Positions 34,714 to 43,336 of a DNA stretch of 64,000 bases are shown piece by piece. The notes below the pieces were generated by a model. It was not told the DNA's origin, made no database searches, and saw only the letters and a list, made by a program, of their open reading frames with translations. The stretch is from CAZGSV01 sp964528605 (GTDB lineage: Bacteria > Armatimonadota > Zipacnadia > CAZGSV01). The translations under genes were made by a program, and so were the position numbers. The DNA lies in contig CAZGSV010000009.1 of assembly GCA_964528605.1 (NCBI GenBank), forward strand, positions 1-64,000, in the 5' to 3' direction. Numbering within the stretch: the first letter of the stretch is position 1; each line of letters opens with the position of its first letter.

Positions 34714-36077
34714 CGCGCGGCCTCCGCGGCCCTCATGTGCAGGCGCCACACGCCCCTCCCCGCCGCGCTCCCCGGCACCCCCGACCGCGCCAATGGCTCA
34801 ACACTCGCCCGCCCCGCCGAGTACGGTTCCGAACGCTCAAGCCAGCCTCGGTCCGGTGTCACCACCCATACCCCCGCGGCACCCGTTCGGCCGCCCTGAC
34901 TGGTCAGTGCGATCTGCTCCCCGTCCGGAGACACCGCAAAGCCGGTGGGCCGGCCCACCTCGCCGAAAGTAACGCCGAACCATCCGCCGTCACTCAGCCG
35001 CGCCAGCCACAGGTCGCGGGATGCCTCCACCCCGGTTTCGCCGAGGCACACCAGCAACCTGCCACCCAGAGCCAATTCCGCGCCCCCGATGACTCGCACG
35101 GGAACGTCCTCTGGAGGAAGAACCACGCGCACCTCCCGACGGAACACATCTATCACGCCCGGACTCGCAACCATCTCCCCGCTCGCGTTCGCGCGCCCAT
35201 CAACAAAGGGAACCAGTCCCGCCATTGACCGCGTGGCTCCCTCACGGAGCACATGTGACCGCTGCAGGAGACGTTCCGGGTTGCCGCCGCCCCGCCAAGT
35301 TGTGAGATACACACCCGGTGTCACAGGCCCCTTCCCCGACACCTGAGCGTCCACCACGACGTGCTCCGCATCTACCCACGAGAACCCCCACACGTCTCCT
35401 TGAAAGACCGGGCTCTTGCGCTCGCCGCGCCGGTGGACCTGAAGGGCCTCGCCGCCCTGTACCAGCATCGTCCTGCTGTCTGGGGCGAACACCGCCTCCA
35501 CACTCAACCCTCCCGCCACCGGACCTCTGTCGCCCGTCAGAACGTCGTAGCGAAAAGCCCTCGATGCCCGCGGCGCTTCCGCCACTCGGCAGAGCAGGTC
35601 GTCGCTTCCAGCCACCCAGAAACACTCGCTGGGCGGCCAGAATGCTGTGTTCACCGGCGCGAGCAGGCGCTTGATCACCCGGGAGTCGGCCACCCGCACG
35701 ATCAGCACATCCCCCGCCGCCAGCCGACCCAGCCGGCCAAAGCCCCGATTGTCAGACCGCGACGCCTGCCGTCCCGCAAACTCCCGCAGCCAGGCTGTTG
35801 CTGGCGGTACCCACCCCACGGCCAAGAACCTCCCGTCTGGAGAAAACGTCAGCGCCTTCAGCCCGTCGCCGGAAAGAACCTGGAAGATTCCACCCCCACC
35901 CGGGAATCGGGCAGAGGCACGCGGCAGCCGCATCCGCCATTCCCGCCCCGCAGCCAAGGATGCGAAGACTAACACTGCTACCGTTCCGGCCACCAGCCGG
36001 CGACGCAACCGGCGTCGTGTCGTCGGCTGCACTACCTCTCTCGCGCCCTCCGCGTGCGCTTCCCCTTCTTCGCCCAT
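34710..36077 (-). CDS. Membrane-anchored beta-propeller (PD40-like), upstream paralogue
   Basis: 455 residues. A basic N-terminus and one helix (LVAGTVAVLVFASLAAG), then propeller repeats: ALTFSPDGRFLAVGWV, LLAPVNTAFWPPSECFWV, AVFAPDSRTMLVQGG, FAVSPDGEQIALTSQ. ATG 36077 has an AGGAGGG nine bases upstream inside the end of the previous gene, giving a 46-base overlap; a GTG at 36032 just after the previous stop is the alternative. The tight coupling on both sides places it in the operon that runs from the histidine kinase and ketosynthase-fusion genes. Confidence 0.65.
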   Translation of the reverse strand: MGEEGEAHAEGAREVVQPTTRRRLRRRLVAGTVAVLVFASLAAGREWRMRLPRASARFPGGGGIFQVLSGDGLKALTFSPDGRFLAVGWVPPATAWLREFAGRQASRSDNRGFGRLGRLAAGDVLIVRVADSRVIKRLLAPVNTAFWPPSECFWVAGSDDLLCRVAEAPRASRAFRYDVLTGDRGPVAGGLSVEAVFAPDSRTMLVQGGEALQVHRRGERKSPVFQGDVWGFSWVDAEHVVVDAQVSGKGPVTPGVYLTTWRGGGNPERLLQRSHVLREGATRSMAGLVPFVDGRANASGEMVASPGVIDVFRREVRVVLPPEDVPVRVIGGAELALGGRLLVCLGETGVEASRDLWLARLSDGGWFGVTFGEVGRPTGFAVSPDGEQIALTSQGGRTGAAGVWVVTPDRGWLERSEPYSAGRASVEPLARSGVPGSAAGRGVWRLHMRAAEAAR

Positions 36078-38182
36078 GCGCCGGGTCCCTCCTGGATGAA
36101 CCCATAGTAGCGCCCCATCCAGTAAGGCAGCAAGAAGAAAGTCGCGTCCTCCTCGCTCGCGCCGCTCCCGCCACCGTCAAGTTCGTAGGGATTGCCGTTC
36201 CACTTGAACATCGGCCGCTCGTCCGCCGGCAGCGCCTCGGTCGCCTGCGGATGCCGGAAGCGGTCGGCGTGCGGGTCCAGCGGCAGGTCCGCCCGCAGGC
36301 TGTTCCTCACGGCCCAGTAGCGCAAGTCCATGGGTATCTCGCGCAGCGTCCGCACCGCGCCCTCGATGTCGCACGGGTCCCCCGTCACCGCTCCGTAGAT
36401 GAAGTTGAACCAGGGGCAGCGCTCCGGCCGCTCGATCGCCCACGACCGCCGCATGCTCATGTCGAGCATCGCCCTAAGGTCCGGGTCCCTCTCGTACTTG
36501 AGCAGCGGGTAGTAGGCGGTGAACGCTAGTTCGTCGTCCGAGTGATTGATGGACCCGGGCCTCAGCACCTTCTGGTCAATCACGTTGAGGCCGTAGTGGT
36601 GCTTCTTGATCAGTTCCAGGTAGGCGCGCTGGTACTTCTCCTCGCCCGTCATGTAGTAGGCGACCTTCAGGTGCGACAGCACCTCCAGCGCGTTGAGACC
36701 CTTCTGCTCCGGCCAGTCGTAGTTCAGCCGCTCGGGATTCCAGAAGCCCCAGGTGGTCGGCTCGCCGTCCACGTCAATGAGCAGGTAGCCGTTGGCCATT
36801 ATGTAGTCGGTCATCCTCCGCACCACCCGCCGGAGGCGCCCTTTCTCGCGCTCGTCGGCGACCAGATCGTAGTAGATCGAGTAGGCGAAGTAGTGGCCGT
36901 CAATCTCGTCGGAACTGGTGTCCGCCTTCCATTCCCACTTGCCGTCCGGCGAGTCGTACCATTCCCCCCCCGACTTCTCCACGCCCTTCTCCCCCTTGCG
37001 CACGAGGGCGCGCGCCACCAGCCCGGGTACCGAGGTCTTCTCCGCCAGCATGATGAGCGCGTTCAGCGTCTTGCGCGCCAAGCGCCGCCCCTCTTCGTCT
37101 CCCGTCGCCGCATACCGATAGCACTCCGCCGCGCAGTACAGCGCCGACCACAGGCCGTCGTTGTCGCTCGCTTCGTAGGTGACCTCGGCGAAGTTGTCGG
37201 CATCCTTGAAGGAGGAGACAGTCACGAAGCCGTAGCGATTGTGACGCGCCTGCACTTGCGTCTCAAAGATGAGCGCCTTCTCCTCCAGCGTCATCAGGCG
37301 CTGCTCGATCCTGCTCAGGCCCTCCGGCGTTCCCAGCCAAGCCGTCCCCTCCGGCCCCACCGCGATCGCCTGCACCGACAGGGCCGGCAGCCAGCGCTGC
37401 GCCGAGTAATAGTGCCACTGCCCACGCTCGAGTTTGGCCGCGCCCGTGCGCCCTCCGAACCAGCGCTCGCCGTTCGGCCCCTTCGCCATCACGCGCACCT
37501 GCAACAGCGGCAGCCCTTGCTCCCCCCTCAAGGAATACCAGCCCTTGCCGCAGTCGAAGATGTTGCCGCCGATCGCATGCCCGATCCACAAATGACCAAC
37601 ACCGTCCGCCATCAAGCAATAGACGTGCCGGTTGAGCAGCCCACTACCTCCATCCCCCATCAGGACGTGCTCCCACTGCCCGTCCCCCAGCGCGAAGAGG
37701 CCGTCGAGTGTTCCCAGCCAGAGCGTGCCCGCGCACCAGGCAAGCGAGGTCGGTCTCGCGCCCTCGGGCAGCGCAATGCGCGGCGCACCCCGCGCACCGG
37801 CCTGCCACACGGCAGCGCGACCAACCGCCCACACTTCGCCAGGCGCAGCCTCAGCAAGGGCAACTGCGCCGGCGCCCACTCGCGACCACTTGCCTCTCTC
37901 CAGCACGCGCAACCCGCCTTCGCTAGCGGCCCACACGCGCCCCCTCGTGTCCGCCAGCAAAGCCCTTACCGCCGAACGCGCCAACCCGCGCGCACCCACC
38001 CTTGCGAACCTCCCCCTGTTCAACACCGCGAGCCCCTTGTCCGTGCCGGCCCAGACGCGTTCCTTCGCGTCCACCGCCAGCGCCAGCACGTTCTCGCTGG
38101 GCAGCCCCTGATCCCGGCCAAAGAACGCGCGAAACTCCTGCGGGTACGGGCCTGTGCTGAGGCGATGCGTAGCCTGGGACAT
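36032..38182 (-). CDS. Two-component-type sensor propeller fused to helical toroid domain
   Basis: 716 residues. Residues about 20-290 hold seven or so regulator-propeller (Reg_prop) repeats: LPSENVLALAVDAKERVWAG, VRALLADTRGRVWAASEGGL, LNRHVYCLMADGVGHLWIGH, LSVQAIAVGPEGTAWLGTPE. Such repeats normally form the periplasmic sensor of hybrid two-component systems. From about 310 to the end the protein is helical (alpha/alpha-toroid style: NALIMLAEKTSVPGLVARAL; LEVLSHLKVAYYMTGEEKYQ). No signal peptide or kinase domain is present. ATG 38182 has a perfect GGAGG. A histidine kinase gene ends 51 bases upstream. Confidence 0.72.
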   Translation of the reverse strand: MSQATHRLSTGPYPQEFRAFFGRDQGLPSENVLALAVDAKERVWAGTDKGLAVLNRGRFARVGARGLARSAVRALLADTRGRVWAASEGGLRVLERGKWSRVGAGAVALAEAAPGEVWAVGRAAVWQAGARGAPRIALPEGARPTSLAWCAGTLWLGTLDGLFALGDGQWEHVLMGDGGSGLLNRHVYCLMADGVGHLWIGHAIGGNIFDCGKGWYSLRGEQGLPLLQVRVMAKGPNGERWFGGRTGAAKLERGQWHYYSAQRWLPALSVQAIAVGPEGTAWLGTPEGLSRIEQRLMTLEEKALIFETQVQARHNRYGFVTVSSFKDADNFAEVTYEASDNDGLWSALYCAAECYRYAATGDEEGRRLARKTLNALIMLAEKTSVPGLVARALVRKGEKGVEKSGGEWYDSPDGKWEWKADTSSDEIDGHYFAYSIYYDLVADEREKGRLRRVVRRMTDYIMANGYLLIDVDGEPTTWGFWNPERLNYDWPEQKGLNALEVLSHLKVAYYMTGEEKYQRAYLELIKKHHYGLNVIDQKVLRPGSINHSDDELAFTAYYPLLKYERDPDLRAMLDMSMRRSWAIERPERCPWFNFIYGAVTGDPCDIEGAVRTLREIPMDLRYWAVRNSLRADLPLDPHADRFRHPQATEALPADERPMFKWNGNPYELDGGGSGASEEDATFFLLPYWMGRYYGFIQEGPGAWAKKGKRTRRARER

Positions 38183-38233
38183 GGCGACCTCCTAAAGTGG
38201 CGCTAAGCGTGCAGGGAATCTAAGCGAGCCCGG

Positions 38234-40426
38234 CTACGCTTGTCGAGCGGCCTGCTGATGCCTCGGCTGTTCGGTGGGCAACTCGACGTAGAAAGTGGAC
38301 CCCCGGCCCACTTCGCTCTCCGCCCAGATGCGCCCGCGGTGCCGTTCCACAATGCCGTAACTCACCGAGAGCCCAAGCCCCGTGCCTCGCTCGCCCCGAG
38401 TGGAGACAAACGGATGGAAGATCTTGTCCAGCATATCAGGCGGAATCCCGCAGCCGGTATCTTCGACCTCGACCAGCAGCCGCCCCTGGTTCCTGAGCGT
38501 GCGGATCGTGAGCGTGCCTCCATCCGGCATCGCCAGACCCGCGTTCACGAACAGGTTCAGGAAGACCTGCACCAGTTGATTGGGGTCACCGATAATCTGG
38601 GGCACGGCGGTCTCGAACTCCGTCACCATCTTGATGCCGCGGATAGAGGGGTGCGTGCGCGCCAGGCTGATGGTGCGCTGCAGCACATTGTGAATGTCGG
38701 TGCGCACCATTTCGGGCACGTTCTGCCGGGCGAAATCAAGCAGCCCGCGCACTATCTCCTTGCAGCGCATGACCGCCTCTTCAATCCCGCCCATCCACTC
38801 GTCCGCCCGCTCCTCGCGCGGCAGCACGCGCCGAATCCTCTGCGCCGTAATCAAAATCGCGCCGAGTGGATTGTTGATCTCGTGCGCCACCCCCGCCGCT
38901 AGTTCGCCAATGGCCGCCAGTTTCTCCGACTGGTACAACTGCCTCTGCGCGTCCTCCAGGTCCCGATACGCCTGGCGCAAGCGATCGTAAAGCCGCGCGT
39001 TCTCCACCGCCACCGACAACTGGTTCCCCAGCGTCGCCAGCAGCGCCACATCCGCCGGCGACAACAAATCCTCCGAGCGCTTGTCACCCACGAGCACGAA
39101 CCCGCTCAGCCCCTCCTTGCTTCGCAGCGGCACCGCCACCTGCGCCTGCAACTCCTGCATGCGCCGCTGCGCCGCCACTAACAGTCTCTTGTCCCCAGCG
39201 CTCAGGTTAAGAGCCTTCAGCATCAGCACAATCTCATCGCGCACCAGCGGCTCCTGCATCTTGCTCAGAGCCCTGACCAGCCAGTCGCCCTGCGCAATCT
39301 GCTCGGCCTCGCTCCCGTCCGGATACCGCGCGTTGGCCACATAACGCCCGTTGTCGCTCAGGTAGATGAAACCGCGCGCCACGCCCAGCGCCCGCCGCAG
39401 CGTCTCCAGCGTATACTCGAGCAATTCGTTGATCTCCAGGAACGACACCACCGTGCCGCTCAAATCACGCAGCATCTGCTGTGCCTCGTATTCCTCCTTG
39501 AAGAAGCGACGCTCCACCAACCTCTGCAAGCGCTTCTGCAGAGGCTGGAAGGCCAAGGCCAGGCCGAAGGCCATGATAGCCAGCAGATAGTAGGGCACGG
39601 GGTCCCTCACGCCGGCCCTGACCCCCTGCATCAGCAAGAGCAACACCAGGGCGTAAACGCCCCCTACGCCCGCGGCCACCACCGAGTACCACGCCCCCCG
39701 CCGGATCGCCACGCTGATGTTCATCAGGCGGTAGCGCACAATGGTGTAGGCAATAACCAGCACGTAGAGAATCTGCATCACGTGGCCGATCGGATAGATG
39801 GTCACCACGCGGTGCACCAGCAGGAAGTTCGGAATGCCCCCCAGCAGCGCAATCACGATGGCGATAATCAGGTAGCGCAGCCGGTTCCGCTCCACCGCCT
39901 CCGACGCCCGCACATACCGGTAGAAAAGCGCCCCTATGCCCAAGCACATGTAGAAGAAGAAAAAGTTGTCGAAGACGCTGCTCACCGTTGATGTCCGAGG
40001 CACCCACCCCCCGTAGACTGGGTTCCAGGGCACCCACTGCAGTTGGGCGATGAAAACCCCCCGGATGCTGTACCACATGAACGCCGCCGAGATCATGTAG
40101 CCCGCGTGCGCCACCGAGTACAGCCAACGCCGCCGCACCCCGCTCACCGCGAGCATGAAGTGATACGACAGCGGCGCCAAGAACAGCAGCCCCAGGTGCA
40201 GGCAGTTGTTCCACATCAGCGCCTGCCGGTAGCCCTCGCCCGTGTTGGGCACGTAGTACATCATGAAAAAACCCGTGTTCCAGATGGCCAGGGCCAGGCA
40301 CACCAGCCCGAACAACTGATTGGCCTTGCCCCGCGGATTGCGCAGCACCACGAAACCCGCCAGGCATAAGTTCGCCAGCCCCGCCAACAGAGGCGGGAAG
40401 TTGAAGATGTTGATGTTGATGTTCAC
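38234..40426 (-). CDS. Sensor histidine kinase with 7TM N-terminus and GAF domain
   Basis: 730 residues. About 310 residues of membrane helices (7TM histidine-kinase N-terminal type), then a GAF-like region (about 325-490, SFLEINELLEYTLETLRRAL to SAVENARLYDRL), a short coiled coil, the HisKA box GVAHEINNPLGAILIT with the phosphorylatable H515, and an HATPase domain with N box NLFVNAGLAMP, G1 DTGCGIPPD, F box FHPFVSTR and G2 GTGLGLSV. No receiver domain is fused and no response regulator gene is in the window. GTG 40426 begins an unusual MNININIF start. The upstream ketosynthase fusion ends 42 bases before. Confidence 0.93.
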   Translation of the reverse strand: MNININIFNFPPLLAGLANLCLAGFVVLRNPRGKANQLFGLVCLALAIWNTGFFMMYYVPNTGEGYRQALMWNNCLHLGLLFLAPLSYHFMLAVSGVRRRWLYSVAHAGYMISAAFMWYSIRGVFIAQLQWVPWNPVYGGWVPRTSTVSSVFDNFFFFYMCLGIGALFYRYVRASEAVERNRLRYLIIAIVIALLGGIPNFLLVHRVVTIYPIGHVMQILYVLVIAYTIVRYRLMNISVAIRRGAWYSVVAAGVGGVYALVLLLLMQGVRAGVRDPVPYYLLAIMAFGLALAFQPLQKRLQRLVERRFFKEEYEAQQMLRDLSGTVVSFLEINELLEYTLETLRRALGVARGFIYLSDNGRYVANARYPDGSEAEQIAQGDWLVRALSKMQEPLVRDEIVLMLKALNLSAGDKRLLVAAQRRMQELQAQVAVPLRSKEGLSGFVLVGDKRSEDLLSPADVALLATLGNQLSVAVENARLYDRLRQAYRDLEDAQRQLYQSEKLAAIGELAAGVAHEINNPLGAILITAQRIRRVLPREERADEWMGGIEEAVMRCKEIVRGLLDFARQNVPEMVRTDIHNVLQRTISLARTHPSIRGIKMVTEFETAVPQIIGDPNQLVQVFLNLFVNAGLAMPDGGTLTIRTLRNQGRLLVEVEDTGCGIPPDMLDKIFHPFVSTRGERGTGLGLSVSYGIVERHRGRIWAESEVGRGSTFYVELPTEQPRHQQAARQA

Positions 40427-40468
40427 GCTGGATCATCCCGCCCGCGGATACCCGCGGCCTGCACGCTT

Positions 40469-42808
40469 CTAGTCTTCGAAGGCGCCCACTACCAGGGTAG
40501 CGTTCTTCCCCCCGAAGCCGAAGGAGTTGCAGAGAGCGTTGCGTACGCTCATCTCCCGACCCACGTTGGGCACGTAGTCCAGGTCGCACTCGGGGTCCGG
40601 GTGCTCGTAGTTGATCGTGGGGTGGACAAAGCGGTCGCGGATGGATAGCAGGCAGGCCGCCAGTTCGATGGGGCCCGAGGCGCCGATGCTGTGGCCGATC
40701 AGCCCCTTGGTCGAGTTCACCGGCACGCGGTAGGCGTGCTCCCCCAACACGCTCTTGATGATCATCGTCTCCGTCTTGTCGTTAAGCGGCGTGCTGCTGC
40801 CATGCGCGTTGACGTACTCCACTTCCTGCGCCGTCAGCCGAGCGTCGGCCAACGCCTCAGTCATCGCCCGCCCCGCCTCCGCGCCGTCCGGCGCCGGCCG
40901 CACCATGTGGAAAGCGTCGCCCGTAGCCGAGTAACCCAGCACCTCGCCCAAAATGGTCGCCCCCCGGGTTATGGCGTGGCCCAACTCCTCCAGCACCAAC
41001 ACGGCCGCGCCCTCGGACATCACAAACCCGTCCCGGTCGCGGTCGAAGGGCCGACACGCCTGCGCGGGCGCGTCATTGCGCGTGGAAAGAGCGCGGATGG
41101 CGTTGAAGGAGGCCACGATGATCGGCCGCAGGGGAGCCTCCGCACCCCCCGCCAGCGCCGCGTCTATCTCCCCGCTCTGAATGGCGCGGAAGCCCCAGCC
41201 GATCGCGTCCGCGCCCGCCGCGCAGCCAGTGGAGATGGTCACCGTCGGCCCCTTGCTGCCCAATTGCATCGAGACTTCGCTCGACACCGCGCCGCTGAAG
41301 ACCACGATCGCCAGGAAGGGACTCACCTTCTCCGAACCTTCCCCCAGAAAGATCTTGTGCTGCTCCTCGGCGAACTCAATGCCGCCCACGCCGGTGCCGA
41401 TGTAGACCCCCACGCGCTCCGCGTCTTCCTGGCTCATATCCAGGCCCGCGCCGTCAACCGCCAAGCGCGAGGCCGCCACCGCCAGGTGCGTCGAGCGCCC
41501 CGCCCGCTTCACCGTCTTGGCGTCGAGAAAGTCGTGCGGGTCGAAGCCGGGCACCTCGCCGCCAAAACGCGTCGGCAGGCCAGTGGCGTCGAAGAGCGTG
41601 AAAGGACGGATCCCCGACTCGCCCCGCTTCGCCGCCTCCCAAAACACCTCGGTCCCGATGCCCAACGGAGTCACCATGCCAATGCCGGTCACCACCACGC
41701 GGCGCTTGGGCGCTGCTTCCGCCCGTGGCCGCAGCACGTACAGCGCCACCTTTTCCGTCCCCTCGCGCGCCAAGTCTTCGTAGGCGCTTTGCGCCCGCCG
41801 CAGCAACTCGTCAACCTCGGCCTGCCGCGCAGGCATCACCGCCACCCCCGCCTGCGCCCGCAGCCGATCCGCCACCCGAGTCACCGAAAGCGTCTCGGCC
41901 ACGCGGCCCACGATCCTCTCCGCCGCCCGCATGCCCTCCCGGTATTCTACTCCCGGCAAGATGAGAAACAGCCTGTTCTCCTCGAGGCGCCCGACGCTCT
42001 CCCCGGTCCGCGCGCCCGCGTGCACCAGGCGCACCACTTCCTGCACCAGCACCTCAGCCGCGGTCGCGCCGCGTTCGCCCCGGAGCGCCTCCCATCCGGG
42101 CAGCCCCACGCACACCACGCACACCACGCCGTCGCGACGTCGCGCGCGCAGGATCTCCTCTTGCAGACGCACCTCCAGCGCTTCCTTGGTCAACACCCCG
42201 GGCGCCCCCTCTTCCACCGCCCAGCCCGCGCGCTCCTCCAGCAGTGAGGCCAAGGCCACGCTCCGAGTCTCCAAGCCCCGATAGCGCTCCACAATCCCAA
42301 CCAGGTCGCTCGCCACCGAGCGTATCGCGCGACCCGCGACCAGCAGTTCCTCTTCCTTAAGGACCGGCAGGTGAGCCACCTCGGCCAGCACTTCCTCCGC
42401 CGAGAGCCCCAATTCCATCGTGACCTTGCGTAGCGCGGTCGTGTCCGTATCCGCCGACCCGATTCCCCCCCCGACCACCGCGGCCACGGGCACACCCGCG
42501 GCCACCAAGGGCACCGCGCACACCAGCAGCCCCCCATGGCACCGCCATAGCCCCACTCCTTCCGCGGCTACCGTCTCGCTGAAGCACTCCCTGGCGTAGC
42601 ACTCCCGACAGCGGCTGATACCCAGCACCGTGCTGCGGATGAGCCGGCAGAATCCACTCAGTTGCGTCTCCCCCGCCAGCAAGTCACCGTCCGGCCCCAC
42701 CAGCAGCGGCACCACCCCCAACAGGTCGCGGCCAACCCGTTGCAGGCGCTCCCACTCACCCACCACCCCCATCAAGCCGGCCACATTGCGCCTGCTTGGG
42801 CCGCTCAT
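40469..42808 (-). CDS. PocR sensory domain + GGDEF-like domain + beta-ketoacyl-ACP synthase (KAS II) fusion
   Basis: 779 residues in one uninterrupted frame. Residues about 20-165 fit the PocR ligand-sensing domain (FCRLIRSTVLGISRCRECY; GLWRCHGGLLVCAVPL). Residues about 200-355 look like a GGDEF-type cyclase fold without the GGDEF signature (GRLEENRLFLILPG). Residues about 367-779 are a complete FabF-type ketosynthase with the Cys-His-His triad C529 (STGCAAG), H669 (NAHGSSTPLND) and H706 (GLIGHSIGASG). FabF condenses malonyl-ACP with acyl-ACP; here activity may be tied to a signal. It lies 15 bases after an SRPBCC cyclase-like gene and before a histidine kinase. Confidence 0.88.
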   Translation of the reverse strand: MSGPSRRNVAGLMGVVGEWERLQRVGRDLLGVVPLLVGPDGDLLAGETQLSGFCRLIRSTVLGISRCRECYARECFSETVAAEGVGLWRCHGGLLVCAVPLVAAGVPVAAVVGGGIGSADTDTTALRKVTMELGLSAEEVLAEVAHLPVLKEEELLVAGRAIRSVASDLVGIVERYRGLETRSVALASLLEERAGWAVEEGAPGVLTKEALEVRLQEEILRARRRDGVVCVVCVGLPGWEALRGERGATAAEVLVQEVVRLVHAGARTGESVGRLEENRLFLILPGVEYREGMRAAERIVGRVAETLSVTRVADRLRAQAGVAVMPARQAEVDELLRRAQSAYEDLAREGTEKVALYVLRPRAEAAPKRRVVVTGIGMVTPLGIGTEVFWEAAKRGESGIRPFTLFDATGLPTRFGGEVPGFDPHDFLDAKTVKRAGRSTHLAVAASRLAVDGAGLDMSQEDAERVGVYIGTGVGGIEFAEEQHKIFLGEGSEKVSPFLAIVVFSGAVSSEVSMQLGSKGPTVTISTGCAAGADAIGWGFRAIQSGEIDAALAGGAEAPLRPIIVASFNAIRALSTRNDAPAQACRPFDRDRDGFVMSEGAAVLVLEELGHAITRGATILGEVLGYSATGDAFHMVRPAPDGAEAGRAMTEALADARLTAQEVEYVNAHGSSTPLNDKTETMIIKSVLGEHAYRVPVNSTKGLIGHSIGASGPIELAACLLSIRDRFVHPTINYEHPDPECDLDYVPNVGREMSVRNALCNSFGFGGKNATLVVGAFED

Positions 42809-42823
42809 CGTCCCGCCCCTGCA

Positions 42824-43282
42824 TCACACCTCATGCTCGGCACGCGCCTCCTGAGCCATCAGACGCTCCACCCCAGCCAGGAACCTCCGCGCCATTTTAC
42901 CCACTACCAGCCGGTGCACCACATTCCGCGCCAGCCAATCGCCACCCGGAAAGCGGGGTGCATACCGATGCACTATCGAAACCCGCGTCCCCTGCCCCTC
43001 CGGCCTCACCCTCCACACGGTCACCATCCCCCTCAGTGGCCCCTTCAGTTGCACGAACTCCACCCGGTCGTTCCCCACCACCTTCCCTAATGACACCCAA
43101 CGCATGGGCAACCCGAAGACCCGCCCCTGGCGCTCCACCACCACCCCGTCCTCCCGCTCCTCTAGCACACGCGAACCGGAGTAATCATCCGTCAGCCGAT
43201 CGTACTCCCCCAGATTGCTCACCACCGCGAACACACGCTCCGGCGACGCCTCCACTACCGCGGCATCTTCTACCTCTACCAT
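42824..43282 (-). CDS. SRPBCC/START-like protein (polyketide cyclase family)
   Basis: 152 residues, a single helix-grip domain: VEASPERVFAVVSNLGEYDRL at the start, central strands with VVERQGRVFGLPMRW, and a C-terminal long helix (NVVHRLVVGKMARRFLAGVE). The superfamily binds hydrophobic ligands in a deep cavity and includes aromatase/cyclases that act on ketosynthase products, as well as coenzyme Q-binding and ligand-transport proteins. Next to a ketosynthase fusion a cyclase or lipid-binding role is attractive but unproven. ATG 43282 follows GGAGG at four bases. Confidence 0.8.
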   Translation of the reverse strand: MVEVEDAAVVEASPERVFAVVSNLGEYDRLTDDYSGSRVLEEREDGVVVERQGRVFGLPMRWVSLGKVVGNDRVEFVQLKGPLRGMVTVWRVRPEGQGTRVSIVHRYAPRFPGGDWLARNVVHRLVVGKMARRFLAGVERLMAQEARAEHEV

Positions 43283-43336
43283 AGTGCCTCCCGCCGGCGG
43301 CGCCTCCTAGCCGCCGCTCCGCGATTCTAGCCCGAC

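Noticed and set aside
36542..38206. 554-codon plus-strand frame opposite the propeller-toroid gene
   Set aside because: Composition (Arg, His, Pro, Leu repeats) is that of GC-rich antisense; the minus strand holds clear domains.
40691..42247. 518-codon plus-strand frame opposite the ketosynthase fusion
   Set aside because: Antisense shadow of a gene with intact catalytic triad.
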